Source: Planctomycetota bacterium
Lineage (GTDB): Bacteria; Planctomycetota; Planctomycetia; JALXBF01
Reading direction: 5' to 3'
NCBI GenBank assembly: GCA_026991575.1
Contig: JALXBF010000036.1
Location: forward strand, 1 to 64,000
DNA length: 64,000 bases
The translations under genes and the position numbers were made by a program. The notes beneath the pieces are model-generated. The model saw only the letters and a program-made list of their open reading frames with translations, did not search any database and had not been told where the DNA came from. The stretch's first letter is position 1. Each line of letters begins with the position of its first letter. Positions 33,834-42,526 of the stretch are shown here, one piece after another.

Positions 33834-34256
33834 TCACTCGCCGATGATCTTGATCAACACCCGCTTTGGACGCCGGCCGTCGAATTCGCCGTAGAAGATC
33901 TGTTCCCACGGGCCGAAGTCAAGCTTCCCGTTCGTGATCGCCACGACGACCTCCCGACCCATGATCTGGCGTTTCATGTGTGCGTCCGCGTTGTCCTCAC
34001 CGGTTCGATTGTGCAGGTAGCGCTCTGGCGACGGGTCGAAGGGGGCAAGCTCCTCCAGCCACCTGCGGTAATCTTCGTGCAAGCCTTCCTCGTCGTCGTT
34101 GATGAAAACGCTGGCCGTAATGTGCATCGCGTTGACCAGGCACAGGCCCTCGCGAACACCGCTCTTGCGCACGGCCTCTTCCACCTGCGGCGTGATGTTG
34201 ATGAACTCCACGCGATTAGCCGTGTTGAACGTCAGGTACTCCGTGTAGGACTTCAT
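33834..34256 (-). CDS. yjbQ: YjbQ family protein (secondary thiamine-phosphate synthase type)
   Basis: 140 residues from ATG 34256, where the conserved [19 protein letters not shown] begins; an in-frame start 15 bases earlier is less likely. The UPF0047/YjbQ family forms trimers and has weak thiamine-phosphate synthase activity; its physiological role is unsettled. Conserved stretches are [31 protein letters not shown] and [12 protein letters not shown], with the His residues of the proposed active site. It stands alone here. Length is typical. Confidence 0.92.
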   Translation of the reverse strand: MKSYTEYLTFNTANRVEFINITPQVEEAVRKSGVREGLCLVNAMHITASVFINDDEEGLHEDYRRWLEELAPFDPSPERYLHNRTGEDNADAHMKRQIMGREVVVAITNGKLDFGPWEQIFYGEFDGRRPKRVLIKIIGE

Positions 34257-35516
34257 GGCGTGCTCCCGCACACAGCCACCAACGCGTCGCCATTAGCTTC
34301 GAGCTGTTCCGGCAGCTCGCTAAGTACCCTTTCCGCGAAGTGTACACGTTGCCGGCACCTGTGGCCGGACACGCCCTGGCCCACTCAAGCCGAAGGCCAT
34401 CTGCGATCCACGCCAGACAGAGGCCGGCGCCGGCGAGCGCCGTCGGTCTCCAATCCCGTCGTTCCGTTCCCCCTTTGACCGGATCCGACCCCACACCAAG
34501 TGCACCAACCGACACGCACGCCGGCACGAAATGCCCCGCAGAGGTCGTTGACGAGAAGCACAGTTGTTTCACTTCCGTCTCTGTACCAGTCGCCGGCAGC
34601 CGAGCCACGCATCCGCGCAGACAGGAGGCTGAGCACGGCCGCACGGAATCGACGAACGCCAATGCCTACCCGGGGGCGGGTGGAGGAGCACTTGGCGGCT
34701 CTCCGCTTCCGAACCATGCTTATGTTCTCGAACTGCCCCACACACGCAAGCAAGCCTCTCGCGTGGTCACGATCCGTTGCCCCCCGTGCTCGGCATCGAA
34801 AACATCGCGCCGCGCACCGGGCGGTCAAGAGTTTGGATAGCACCACGGAACCCATACGGTCCCCCACGCGCTAGCCATCCCTTGCACGGCTTCGGGCACC
34901 GTGCCCCCGCGGTCTTCGATTGCGTTGAGCAGTCGCAGGAACAGCTCACCGAATGTTTCTTCGTTCTGGCGGCGTTGGACGCGACAGCAGCCATCGGGCC
35001 CGGGCACGGCTAACGTCGCGCAGGCCACGTCGTGCGGCCGCATACGCTTCGCACTGGCGCTGGCCCTCGTGCGTCGGGATGGCCTGGCTACACCGCGTGC
35101 GCCACCGGCCAGGCCACGGCGGGCTACAGCAGGGGAAACAAAGAGACTCCTCGCGGCGGCCGGCGCTACGCATTGCGGCTGGATGGGAAACGACCACATC
35201 CCGCCACAGCCGCGTAAGGTACCGGCCCACAGTACCTTGCCTTCGGCAACCGGCACCAACATCCTGTGCAACGTCGCCCACCCTACCCCTCGCGGGCCGC
35301 CGTCCCGGCCACGCCACAACGGCTGGGTGGGCCGGCGGAGCAGCCATCCGCATTGACGCAACCGGCATGGTTCCGCACGCTCTTTGCCAGGAGAGTGGTC
35401 TGCGATAGCGGCTGGGCCGATGTGCTAAGAGGGGGACGCCGGCGAAGCGGTCATCGGTCCGAGCAGCTCGGCGCCACCATGGGCCAATCGGGGAAGGGAC
35501 GCAAGGACTCGTGACC
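34257..35516. other. Gene-poor region of about 1.25 kb
   Basis: No frame with convincing family features spans this region. Several 100-290-codon frames exist, but most are Arg/Pro/Trp-rich shadows of GC-rich DNA. The best protein-like piece is on the minus strand at 34825-34990 (QNEETFGELFLRLLNAIEDR), whose apparent upstream continuation (QCEAYAAARRGLRDV) is in another frame. This could be a decayed gene. A small hairpin pairs GCACGG with CCGTGC at about 34894-34914. I saw no tmRNA, RNase P RNA or tRNA signature. Confidence 0.45.
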
Positions 35517-36587
35517 ATGAATCTGCGTGGTCTTGCGATCGGTCTGGTACTCGGTGCTGCCCTGGGATCGGGACCGGTATTGTTGTACCGACTGTCCAGC
35601 CAGGCGCCCGGCTCAGCGGGTTCGCCGACCGTGGAGCACGCGCCGGAGGCCGTGCCTTCCCCGCAGCGGAGCCAAGCAACCGGTTCGGGGGCAAGCAATC
35701 CGGCCGCCGCAGCACCACGCGTGCCCACCTCGCGGCCAGAGACGCCAGCCTCCCCACCGCCGGCCCGAGTCGGCACGCAGCAGCCGTCCGATTCGCCGGC
35801 GGTTGCTAGCCGCATCTTGGCCAACCTGGCAGCGCGTCAAGCGAAAGGTTTTCCTCCGCCGCGGCAGGGACTGCTCGGCGATCGGGACCTGACTCGGGCG
35901 CTGGCACAGGCCGAGGAGCTGGTCGCCACCGGTCGGCTTGAAGAGGCACATCGGTTCTTGTCGGACGTTTACTTTGGTCCGGAGCTGACGGCGGAGCAAC
36001 GCAGCCAGCTTGCCCGCGTCCTCGAACCGCTCGCGGAGCAACTACTCCGGTCGCTCGACCCTGCCTACTACGGCCCCGTACATGTGGTGCAGCCGGGAGA
36101 CACGCCTGCCCGCATTGCGGCACCGTTCAGAATTCCGTATCAGTACCTTGCCCGTCTCAACGGCTTCGGCCGTTACATCCGCGTCGGACAGCGGTTGAAG
36201 ATCGTCCGCGGACCGTTCGACGTGCTTGTCGAGCTAGGCCAATTCGAGCTGGTGGTCCTGCTTCACGGTCGGTTCATCAAGCGGTACCCGATTGGCATCG
36301 GCCGTGACGGTAGCTCGCCGACAGGGCTGTTCAGGGTGACCCAGAAGGTGGTGAATCCTACGTGGTATCCGGCCGAAGGCGGGATCGTGCCACCGGATGA
36401 TCCCCGCAACCCGCTGGGCACGCGCTGGATTGGAATCGGTGGCTCGTATGGCATCCACGGCACCCGCGAACCGGAGTCGATCGGCAAGGCGGCTAGTCGG
36501 GGCTGCATCCGGATGCACAATCGCGACGTCGAGGAGCTGTACGATATGCTCGTCGAAGAGCATTCGCGCGTGCTGATTCGGCCCTGA
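35517..36587 (+). CDS. L,D-transpeptidase with LysM domain
   Basis: 356 residues from ATG 35517, 9 bases after AAGGA; the frame also allows GTG 35511. A signal anchor (about 5-26) is followed by a Pro/Ala/Ser-rich stalk to about residue 95, a helical segment, a LysM module (HVVQPGDTPARIAAPFRIPY, about 190-235), and a YkuD domain. The catalytic motif is HGTREPESIGKAASRGCIRM, with the nucleophilic Cys near residue 330 and upstream His. These enzymes make 3-3 cross-links or attach proteins to peptidoglycan in the periplasm. Together with murD it supports an active peptidoglycan wall. Confidence 0.93.
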   Translation: MNLRGLAIGLVLGAALGSGPVLLYRLSSQAPGSAGSPTVEHAPEAVPSPQRSQATGSGASNPAAAAPRVPTSRPETPASPPPARVGTQQPSDSPAVASRILANLAARQAKGFPPPRQGLLGDRDLTRALAQAEELVATGRLEEAHRFLSDVYFGPELTAEQRSQLARVLEPLAEQLLRSLDPAYYGPVHVVQPGDTPARIAAPFRIPYQYLARLNGFGRYIRVGQRLKIVRGPFDVLVELGQFELVVLLHGRFIKRYPIGIGRDGSSPTGLFRVTQKVVNPTWYPAEGGIVPPDDPRNPLGTRWIGIGGSYGIHGTREPESIGKAASRGCIRMHNRDVEELYDMLVEEHSRVLIRP

Positions 36588-36617
36588 CGATGGCCACGGT
36601 CCGGGCCGTCGAGCCAG

Positions 36618-37256
36618 ATGGAAACGACGCTCCATCAGCAGTTGAAACGACTTTATGCTGCGGGCGGTGCGGCAGTCGAAGTCCCCGTAGGCGGCTATCG
36701 CGCAGACGCTTCCGTGGGCCGCCTACTGGTCGAGATCCAGTGCTCGACCCTGACGGCGATCCGCCCCAAGCTCCAGACGCTGCTAGGTGCCGGCCACCAC
36801 GTGCTGTTGGTGAAGCCGTTCGCCACGGCAACGCATGTCCGGTACCGGCCCAGCAACCGGCAGCGCACCTATCGGCATGACCGTGTCGCGCTATTCCAGG
36901 AGCTCGTCCCTCTTCGCCACGTGTTCCCGTCTGAGCAGTTGATCGTTGACATTGTGTTCGTTGAACTGCTCGAGGAGCGGCACCGCGAGCGCGGAGCACG
37001 TCACACTCGGTTGGTGGACCGACGTCTGCGGACCGTGAACCGGGTGGTCCGGTTGCGGGAAGGCCCTGATCTGTGGCAGTTGTTGCCGGTGGTACCTTCC
37101 GGTGGCTTTACAACCCGCTGGCTTGCGGAAGCGTGCGGCATTAGTCTGTGGCTGGCCCAGTGCGTAGCGTACTGCTTGCGTGAGTGCGGGGCAGCAAGGC
37201 CCGCCGGCCGCGACGGCCGGTTCCGTCGTTATGAGCCAGTGCTGTCACTGGGCTAA
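36618..37256 (+). CDS. Conserved planctomycete protein with PD-(D/E)XK nuclease-like core
   Basis: 212 residues starting METTLHQQLKRLYA. The segment VEVPVGGYRADASVGRLLVEIQ followed by VLLVKPF matches the D...(D/E)xK/Q strand pattern of the PD-(D/E)XK nuclease fold, with Asp at about 30, Glu-x-Gln at about 40, and a following basic strand. The C-terminal 60 residues (TTRWLAEACGISLWLAQCVAYCLRECGAA) look like a winged-helix DNA-binding domain. I recall similar uncharacterised proteins in planctomycetes that combine these two parts. It lies 31 bases after the transpeptidase gene on the same strand. Function is unknown; nuclease activity is inferred. Confidence 0.7.
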   Translation: METTLHQQLKRLYAAGGAAVEVPVGGYRADASVGRLLVEIQCSTLTAIRPKLQTLLGAGHHVLLVKPFATATHVRYRPSNRQRTYRHDRVALFQELVPLRHVFPSEQLIVDIVFVELLEERHRERGARHTRLVDRRLRTVNRVVRLREGPDLWQLLPVVPSGGFTTRWLAEACGISLWLAQCVAYCLRECGAARPAGRDGRFRRYEPVLSLG

Positions 37257-37780
37257 TCTTTTGCGGCGGCGAAATGTCCCGGGCCCGTCCGCGCCGCGGG
37301 AGCCGACGTACCGTTTCGATCCTGCGCCGGCCGACAGGCACCGCACGACCAGGTAGCACCGGTGCCCACTCGTGCCCGGACGGCTGCGGGTTGGCGCCCT
37401 CGAAAGGTGCTCGGCAGGGCCCTGCTGCCGCCCCAGACCGTAACGAGCATCTGGCGGATTGCTCATCGGGCAGCATCACGCGCAAAGGCCGCGGGCTGCC
37501 GCGGCAGGGGATCCGTGCTCGGTAGCTGGCCCGCACGGGTTCTTGATTCCGCAACAGGTCTGTTGCGCCGGGGCAACACCGATGCCGTCTTCTGCGGCGG
37601 CAACTGCCCGTCACGGACCGAGTTCGCCGGCCACGTACTATGGAACAGGGATTGCTCATCTAGAATTCGACGGGGTCAGCCAGCCCGTTGGACTTGCCGC
37701 TTACGCCGGTTTTCGCTCAACTCGCGGTGCCCCGATCCGGACCAGTGCTGCGAATCCTTGCGTGGAACGTGCAACTGCCC
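37257..37780. other. Intergenic region upstream of the metallophosphoesterase, with a palindrome
   Basis: About 430-520 bases, depending on the downstream start. An inverted repeat, GCAACAG-gt-CTGTTGC, at 37551-37566 has the size of a repressor operator. TACTAT near 37637 could be a -10 element. No RNA gene is seen. Confidence 0.4.
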
Positions 37781-39067
37781 ATGACCACCGCGCTGTCCAA
37801 TCTGGCTGGCTGGTTCCTGGGCTGCCTGGGTCTGGTCACCGGCCATGTGGCCCTTGCCGTGTGGGTGCTGAACGTTTGCTATGGTTTGCCCTGGCCGAAG
37901 CCGCGGCTGAGACGGCTGCGCAAGTTGCATCTGGCGTGGGTCCTGATCGGCACCCCTCTCCTGGTGGTCTGGTTCACACTCAGCTGGTTTGGCCACGATG
38001 TGCCACCGGGCGTCGGCCGGGCCCTGTGGCTGTACACGATCGGTTGCTGGGCAGTAGCGTTGGTCGGTTTTCTGCCCGCTCAGACCGCCCGCTTGCTACG
38101 GCGACGGCCCGAATGGCAGCGGTCCAATCACACGCGCGTCGTGGACCTGGAACGGAAGCTGGGTGTTCGTCCGGTTGCTCGTGGCCCGAAATGGTGGTTT
38201 GCTCTGCTGAAGGGCAACCAGCAGTTTCAGGTTGAGTTTGTGCAGAAGGAGTTTGCTCTGCCTGCCTTGCCGGCCGAGCTGGACGGGGTGACAATCTTGC
38301 ACGTCACCGATCTGCATTTTTCCGGGGTGCTCACCCCCAGGTTCTATGAGGCGATCTTTGCGGAGTTGAGCCACTGGCCCGAGCCAGACATTGTCGCGCT
38401 GACCGGGGATTACATCGACAACGAAGCGTGCTACGACTGGATCCCGGAACTGCTCGGTCAGCTTCGTGGCCGCTTCGCGCAGTTCGCCGTCGTGGGCAAT
38501 CACGACAACTGGTTTGACGTGGCCGGCATTAAGCGGCGGCTGCAAGCGGCTGGCTTTGAGCTCGCACGGCCCGAAGGCCGGATCCTTGAGCTTCACGGAC
38601 GCCGGCTTCTTGTGGCCGGTACGGAATGGCCATGGATCGGCTCACTGCCTGCTCCGGTCGATGCGCACCGCGCGGACTTTGCGCTCTTGTTGAGCCACGG
38701 GCCGGACGTCGCCTACGAAGCTGCCCGCCGGGGCTACCATCTGACTCTGTGTGGCCACAATCACGGCGGGCAGGTACGGCTACCTGTGCTGGGACCGGTC
38801 TACATGCCCAGCCGCTATGGTCGCCGCTTCGACATGGGCCTGTTCCGTGTGGGCGACATGGCGCTGTTCGTTAACAAGGGCCTTGGCGGTGAGCATCCTC
38901 TTCGCATCGGTGCCCGTCCCGAGGTCGCCCTGATCACGCTTCGTGCCGCATCGTTAGAATGCCAGCCACGGCAAGGCGTTCCCCGACGGTGGCGGCAACA
39001 GCATGAGACGACGAGCCTGCCGCAGCGGAAGGCTAAGACGTGCCAGGCGAGTGCCTGCCGGGCCTAG
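37781..39067 (+). CDS. Membrane-linked metallophosphoesterase (YkuE/YaeI type)
   Basis: About 428 residues from ATG 37781; the frame is open from TTG 37688. Three to four N-terminal helices (about 8-110) anchor a calcineurin-like phosphoesterase domain. All metal-ligand motifs are present in order: VTDLHF, LTGDYID, VVGNHDNW, LLSHGPD and CGHNHGGQ. Relatives such as YaeI/LpxH-like and YkuE hydrolyse lipid-linked or other phosphodiesters at the inner membrane. The C-terminal 40 residues are basic and not conserved in the family. The next gene starts 124 bases later on the same strand. Confidence 0.88.
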   Translation: MTTALSNLAGWFLGCLGLVTGHVALAVWVLNVCYGLPWPKPRLRRLRKLHLAWVLIGTPLLVVWFTLSWFGHDVPPGVGRALWLYTIGCWAVALVGFLPAQTARLLRRRPEWQRSNHTRVVDLERKLGVRPVARGPKWWFALLKGNQQFQVEFVQKEFALPALPAELDGVTILHVTDLHFSGVLTPRFYEAIFAELSHWPEPDIVALTGDYIDNEACYDWIPELLGQLRGRFAQFAVVGNHDNWFDVAGIKRRLQAAGFELARPEGRILELHGRRLLVAGTEWPWIGSLPAPVDAHRADFALLLSHGPDVAYEAARRGYHLTLCGHNHGGQVRLPVLGPVYMPSRYGRRFDMGLFRVGDMALFVNKGLGGEHPLRIGARPEVALITLRAASLECQPRQGVPRRWRQQHETTSLPQRKAKTCQASACRA

Positions 39068-39190
39068 CCGCAGCAGAGGCGCCGTCGGCCGCCTGTCGTG
39101 CGACAGTCGTCCGGCCCGCGCGCCACGGCCGAACGCCGCCACCCTACGCCCACCGTTCGCGCAACCGGACCGCACACGGAGCATCCCCGC

Positions 39191-39847
39191 ATGGCAGCGA
39201 CCGCGCAGGACGAAGCCAGGTACCGCGATGAAGTGCTCGATCAGTACAGCGGCCTGAAGGGCGCCCTGCTGACGCTGACGGGTTACCTCTCGGGCCATGA
39301 GCAGATGGCCGAGGCGTTCTTTCGCCGGGGCTGGATCGAGCTGGGTCGGTGCTGGCGTGTGCTGGACGTCGGCTGCGGCCTCGGCAGGTTCACGCGACGT
39401 CTGCTCCGGTACGGACCACCGGAGCTGACCGTCTATGCAGCCGACCTGGCATTGCCGATGCTCCGCCGCGCCCGCGCCAGGAGCGGGGCAAGCCGCGTTC
39501 GTTACCTGGCTGCGGACATGAGCCGGCTGCCGCTGCGCTCCGACTACTTTGACGCTGCAATCTGTGGCTGGGTGCTGGAACACCTGCCCGAGCCGGAAGC
39601 AGGTCTGCGCGAGCTGGCTCGGGTCGTACGGCCCGGTGGATCCATCTACGTGTTCGTCACCGAAGACTCCTTGCCCGGTCGTCTCTCCGGTTGGCTCTGG
39701 CACTGCTTCCCGCAGAACCGCGTGGCGTTCCTGGACTGTTGCCGCCGGGTGGGGCTGGAGCTGGAGCGGGAGCTGTGGTGGACGCCGATTCATCGGCTGC
39801 TCGGGCTCGGGGGAATCACCCTGGCGCTGCGCCGTCCCGCTGTGTGA
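39191..39847 (+). CDS. Class I SAM-dependent methyltransferase
   Basis: 218 residues from ATG 39191. Motif I VLDVGCGLGRFTRR (about 56-69) binds S-adenosylmethionine; the acidic residue of motif II is in YAADLALPML; DYFDAAICGWVLEHLPEPEAGLRELARVVRPGG is the methyltransf_11-type motif III/post-motif region. The N-terminus (DEARYRDEVLDQYSGL) resembles UbiE/Coq5-like small-molecule methyltransferases. Substrate unknown. The adjacent genes for a phosphoesterase and a polytopic membrane protein could mean lipid or glycan modification, but this is weak evidence. Confidence 0.85.
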   Translation: MAATAQDEARYRDEVLDQYSGLKGALLTLTGYLSGHEQMAEAFFRRGWIELGRCWRVLDVGCGLGRFTRRLLRYGPPELTVYAADLALPMLRRARARSGASRVRYLAADMSRLPLRSDYFDAAICGWVLEHLPEPEAGLRELARVVRPGGSIYVFVTEDSLPGRLSGWLWHCFPQNRVAFLDCCRRVGLELERELWWTPIHRLLGLGGITLALRRPAV

Positions 39848-40075
39848 ATCCCCCCTCCACGGGCTTCAACGATCACGGCACAGTGCCGCTGGCGCGATCC
39901 GGAGCGAACGTTTCGCGGAAGCTGCAGCTCTCCGCCTGATCCCTCACCCCGGCACCGCGGTCCAGTTCTAGCCTGGCCACGTGGTCCCTGGCTGTGTTGG
40001 CTCATTGGACAGCCGCGTCCGGGCCGTCACCGTCGCACGAACGTCGCTCGCACAGCCGCACCGGCGCGCCCCCCT

Positions 40076-42076
40076 TCACCACGCACGCCACGGTCCGCGC
40101 CACATCCAGGGCCGGTGGCCCGCAGGACTATAGTGCAGTTCGACTTCGCGCATCGGTCGCGGCACACGCAGCACCAGAAACGGCACCGGATCGTCTCCCA
40201 CGCGTTCCGGCCGGATCGTCACGGGCGGTTCGGACCGCCAGCCCGGCATGTAGTGCAGCGACAACAGCAATTCACCCCGTTCGTCGGGCTCCACCCCGCG
40301 AAGCACGATCCGGTTCAACGACTGCTCCACTTCCTTGACCCGGCCACGCAGCGCCCAACCGGTCGGCAGGTTGACAACGAACACGTAGTAGCGGTCCTCG
40401 CCGGGCCGGGTACTGGACCGCGGAAGCACGGCAACCTGCCGGCAGAACGGCAGAGCACCGAACACTTCCGTTGATCCCGGCTGATCAGCCTCATGCTGAG
40501 AGCGGGACCAGGTCACGACCCAGCCGATGTTGTAGCGAACCAGGAACTCACGCAGCTCGTCCGGACGCCATTGCCCGATTGGTCGACCGGCCAGGTGTCG
40601 GTCACCGAAGGATGCATAGCGGTGCGGCAGAGGCGTCAGCTCGTACAGGCCACCGATAAAGGTCCGGCCGGTCAGCCACGGCAGTAGTGGTGTCCAGTGG
40701 GTCGATTCCGGGTCGGTCGCCTCCCAGAGCCGCAGCTGGTCCTCGAACAGAATCCGATGTTCCCCAGTGGTCGCTTGCTTCAGCGTCCGGACCAGCGCAT
40801 GCATCTCGGGCCGCAGCCCCGCAGGTAGCGGCCGCTTCATGCTGAGCCGAACGCGGCTAGCCGGCAGCGTCGCGCGAGCAACGAGTAGGAGCGTCGCCCC
40901 AGCCGCGATCGAGACAGCCACGAACTGTGTCAGTTCGCGGCCATCTCCGAGTTTCTTGGGCCAGGGCCGCTGCAGTTCAAGTACCCCCCTCGATGCCAGC
41001 ACGACCAGCATCAGAGCCAGTGGTACCTGGAAACGCACCGGTTCCAGCGTCCGGGTCAGCGACCACAGGCTGCCGCCAAAGGTCAGCACGGCCAGATACG
41101 CCCCGTGCAATAACCACAGGCCCAGGCTGCTAGCTCGAGCCGGCTGCCTGCCGTGGGCCGCCAGCGCCGGTATCGACCACAGCAGGGCGATTGTCGGCAG
41201 GTGGGCGTCCGCGCGGTAGCTCCACCAGCCCACAAAATAGTCCACGACAAAGAACACCGACGTCGCTTGCAGAAACGGAGTCGCAGCGGAGCGGGCGGCA
41301 AAGTGAACCATCAGCGGCCACCACCACGGCCATGTAGCAATCAGGGCCACTAGAGCCCCTGCCACGGCGGTTGCCCACCAGCTCAGCGACCAACGCGCCC
41401 GCATCACCACCCAGCAGATCACTGCCGGCAATACCTGGATAACAAAGGTCGGATGCCCCTGAAGGCCGGCGGTTGCTAACAGCGTGCACAGCAACCATCG
41501 ACGCAGTGTCCATCGGCCATCGTGGCTCGCCAGGGCAGCAATGAGTAACGTCGCCAGGGCAGCACTCCAGAGAAACGCGACCAGCCCGCTACGGAGTAGG
41601 CCGTTCGGATAGCCGACCCACCAGTAGAGCACGGTCAGCCACAGAGACACGACCGCGGCCCCAGGCTGTCGCCACAGCAACCAGGCAGCCCCGGCCACGC
41701 ACACCGGTGCGGCCAGCGTCGTAGCAAAGACCGCCATCTTGTAGGCAGCCGGTCCGGAAGCGATCAGCTGACTGAGTTCCGCCAGATTGGCCGACGGGTC
41801 GAACAGCGGAGTGCGCGGATAACCGGCCATGAAGTTCGGGTCATACGCGCAGACTCTGCCCGACGACCGTATAGCCGCAGCACCGAGGACGCCGTGGTAG
41901 TAGTGCAGTGCGTGATCCACGGCGACAACGGGGGCGTCGTCGGTCAGTCGCTTCAGGCTGCCGAAGAGGCTAAGCGTGCGTTCCGCATGGAGGGCAAGCG
42001 CAGCAGAGGCGGCCACCGCCCCCGCAAGCACCGTCGTCCAGGAGTTCGAACGAGTTCGTTCGGTCGAATCGCACAC
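40076..42076 (-). CDS. Polytopic membrane protein with GT-C glycosyltransferase-like layout
   Basis: 666 residues. About ten membrane helices span residues 15-430, including LSLFGSLKR followed by a periplasmic loop with APVVAVDHALHYYHG, which places Asp and His after the first helix as in GT-C lipid-dependent glycosyltransferases (the usual Asp/Glu pair is not clear). The last 230 residues form a soluble, probably periplasmic, beta-rich domain with VEVFGALPF and ELLLSLHYMPGWRSEPP. Such PMT/GT39-like proteins are common in planctomycetes. It converges on the methyltransferase gene and diverges from the NHL operon. Donor and acceptor are unknown. Confidence 0.72.
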   Translation of the reverse strand: MCDSTERTRSNSWTTVLAGAVAASAALALHAERTLSLFGSLKRLTDDAPVVAVDHALHYYHGVLGAAAIRSSGRVCAYDPNFMAGYPRTPLFDPSANLAELSQLIASGPAAYKMAVFATTLAAPVCVAGAAWLLWRQPGAAVVSLWLTVLYWWVGYPNGLLRSGLVAFLWSAALATLLIAALASHDGRWTLRRWLLCTLLATAGLQGHPTFVIQVLPAVICWVVMRARWSLSWWATAVAGALVALIATWPWWWPLMVHFAARSAATPFLQATSVFFVVDYFVGWWSYRADAHLPTIALLWSIPALAAHGRQPARASSLGLWLLHGAYLAVLTFGGSLWSLTRTLEPVRFQVPLALMLVVLASRGVLELQRPWPKKLGDGRELTQFVAVSIAAGATLLLVARATLPASRVRLSMKRPLPAGLRPEMHALVRTLKQATTGEHRILFEDQLRLWEATDPESTHWTPLLPWLTGRTFIGGLYELTPLPHRYASFGDRHLAGRPIGQWRPDELREFLVRYNIGWVVTWSRSQHEADQPGSTEVFGALPFCRQVAVLPRSSTRPGEDRYYVFVVNLPTGWALRGRVKEVEQSLNRIVLRGVEPDERGELLLSLHYMPGWRSEPPVTIRPERVGDDPVPFLVLRVPRPMREVELHYSPAGHRPWMWRGPWRAW

Positions 42077-42526
42077 CGCAGGGACAACTCAGGTCGTTTC
42101 ACGTATGCCGCTCTGCGACTGTCGCAACGCGGGGTAGCGTTACACAAGGTTACCGGCCGCTTCCAGCGGGGGTAACCGTGGACGAGCGTGTACGCCCTGC
42201 GTCGCGGAACCGCAACGGCGGTTGCCTGGTGCCAGGCGGCCCGTGAGCTTGCGCCCGGGCCGACCCGAAGACGCAGCTCTGTGAGGAACTCCCGCACCGT
42301 CCGGCTTGCTGCCACGGAACGCAGCCTCCGGTAATCAGGCCGAACAGGAAGCTATCGCGCCCGTTCCCGGCGAGCGCACCGTCCGGGCAGCAGAGGCGGC
42401 GGACAGCGTGCATGGGTGTCAGAGCCGCGGGAGTTGCGGCCCGGTTCGTTAGAATGCAGTGGTTCGCACGAATGCACGGGGAGGAGCTGGCCGTTCGGTG
42501 TCCTGGCCGGTTGTCGTTGTGTCATC
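42077..42526. other. Divergent intergenic region before the NHL-VWA operon
   Basis: Up to 450 bases, depending on the NHL start. It contains a composite hairpin at 42148-42177 (listed separately). No convincing -35/-10 pair or RNA gene was seen. Confidence 0.35.
42148..42177. repeat. Composite inverted repeat in divergent promoter region
   Basis: GGTTACC at 42148-42154 pairs with GGTAACC at 42171-42177, and inside it CCGC (42157-42160) pairs with GCGG (42166-42169) around TTCCA. It lies between a leftward membrane-protein gene and the rightward NHL-VWA operon and could be an operator or a transcript leader hairpin. It has no T tract, so it is unlikely to be a terminator. Confidence 0.45.

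Noticed and set aside
34385-34867. A 160-codon leftward frame after yjbQ
   Set aside because: Cys/Arg/Gly-rich with no pattern of a folded protein, and no ribosome binding site.
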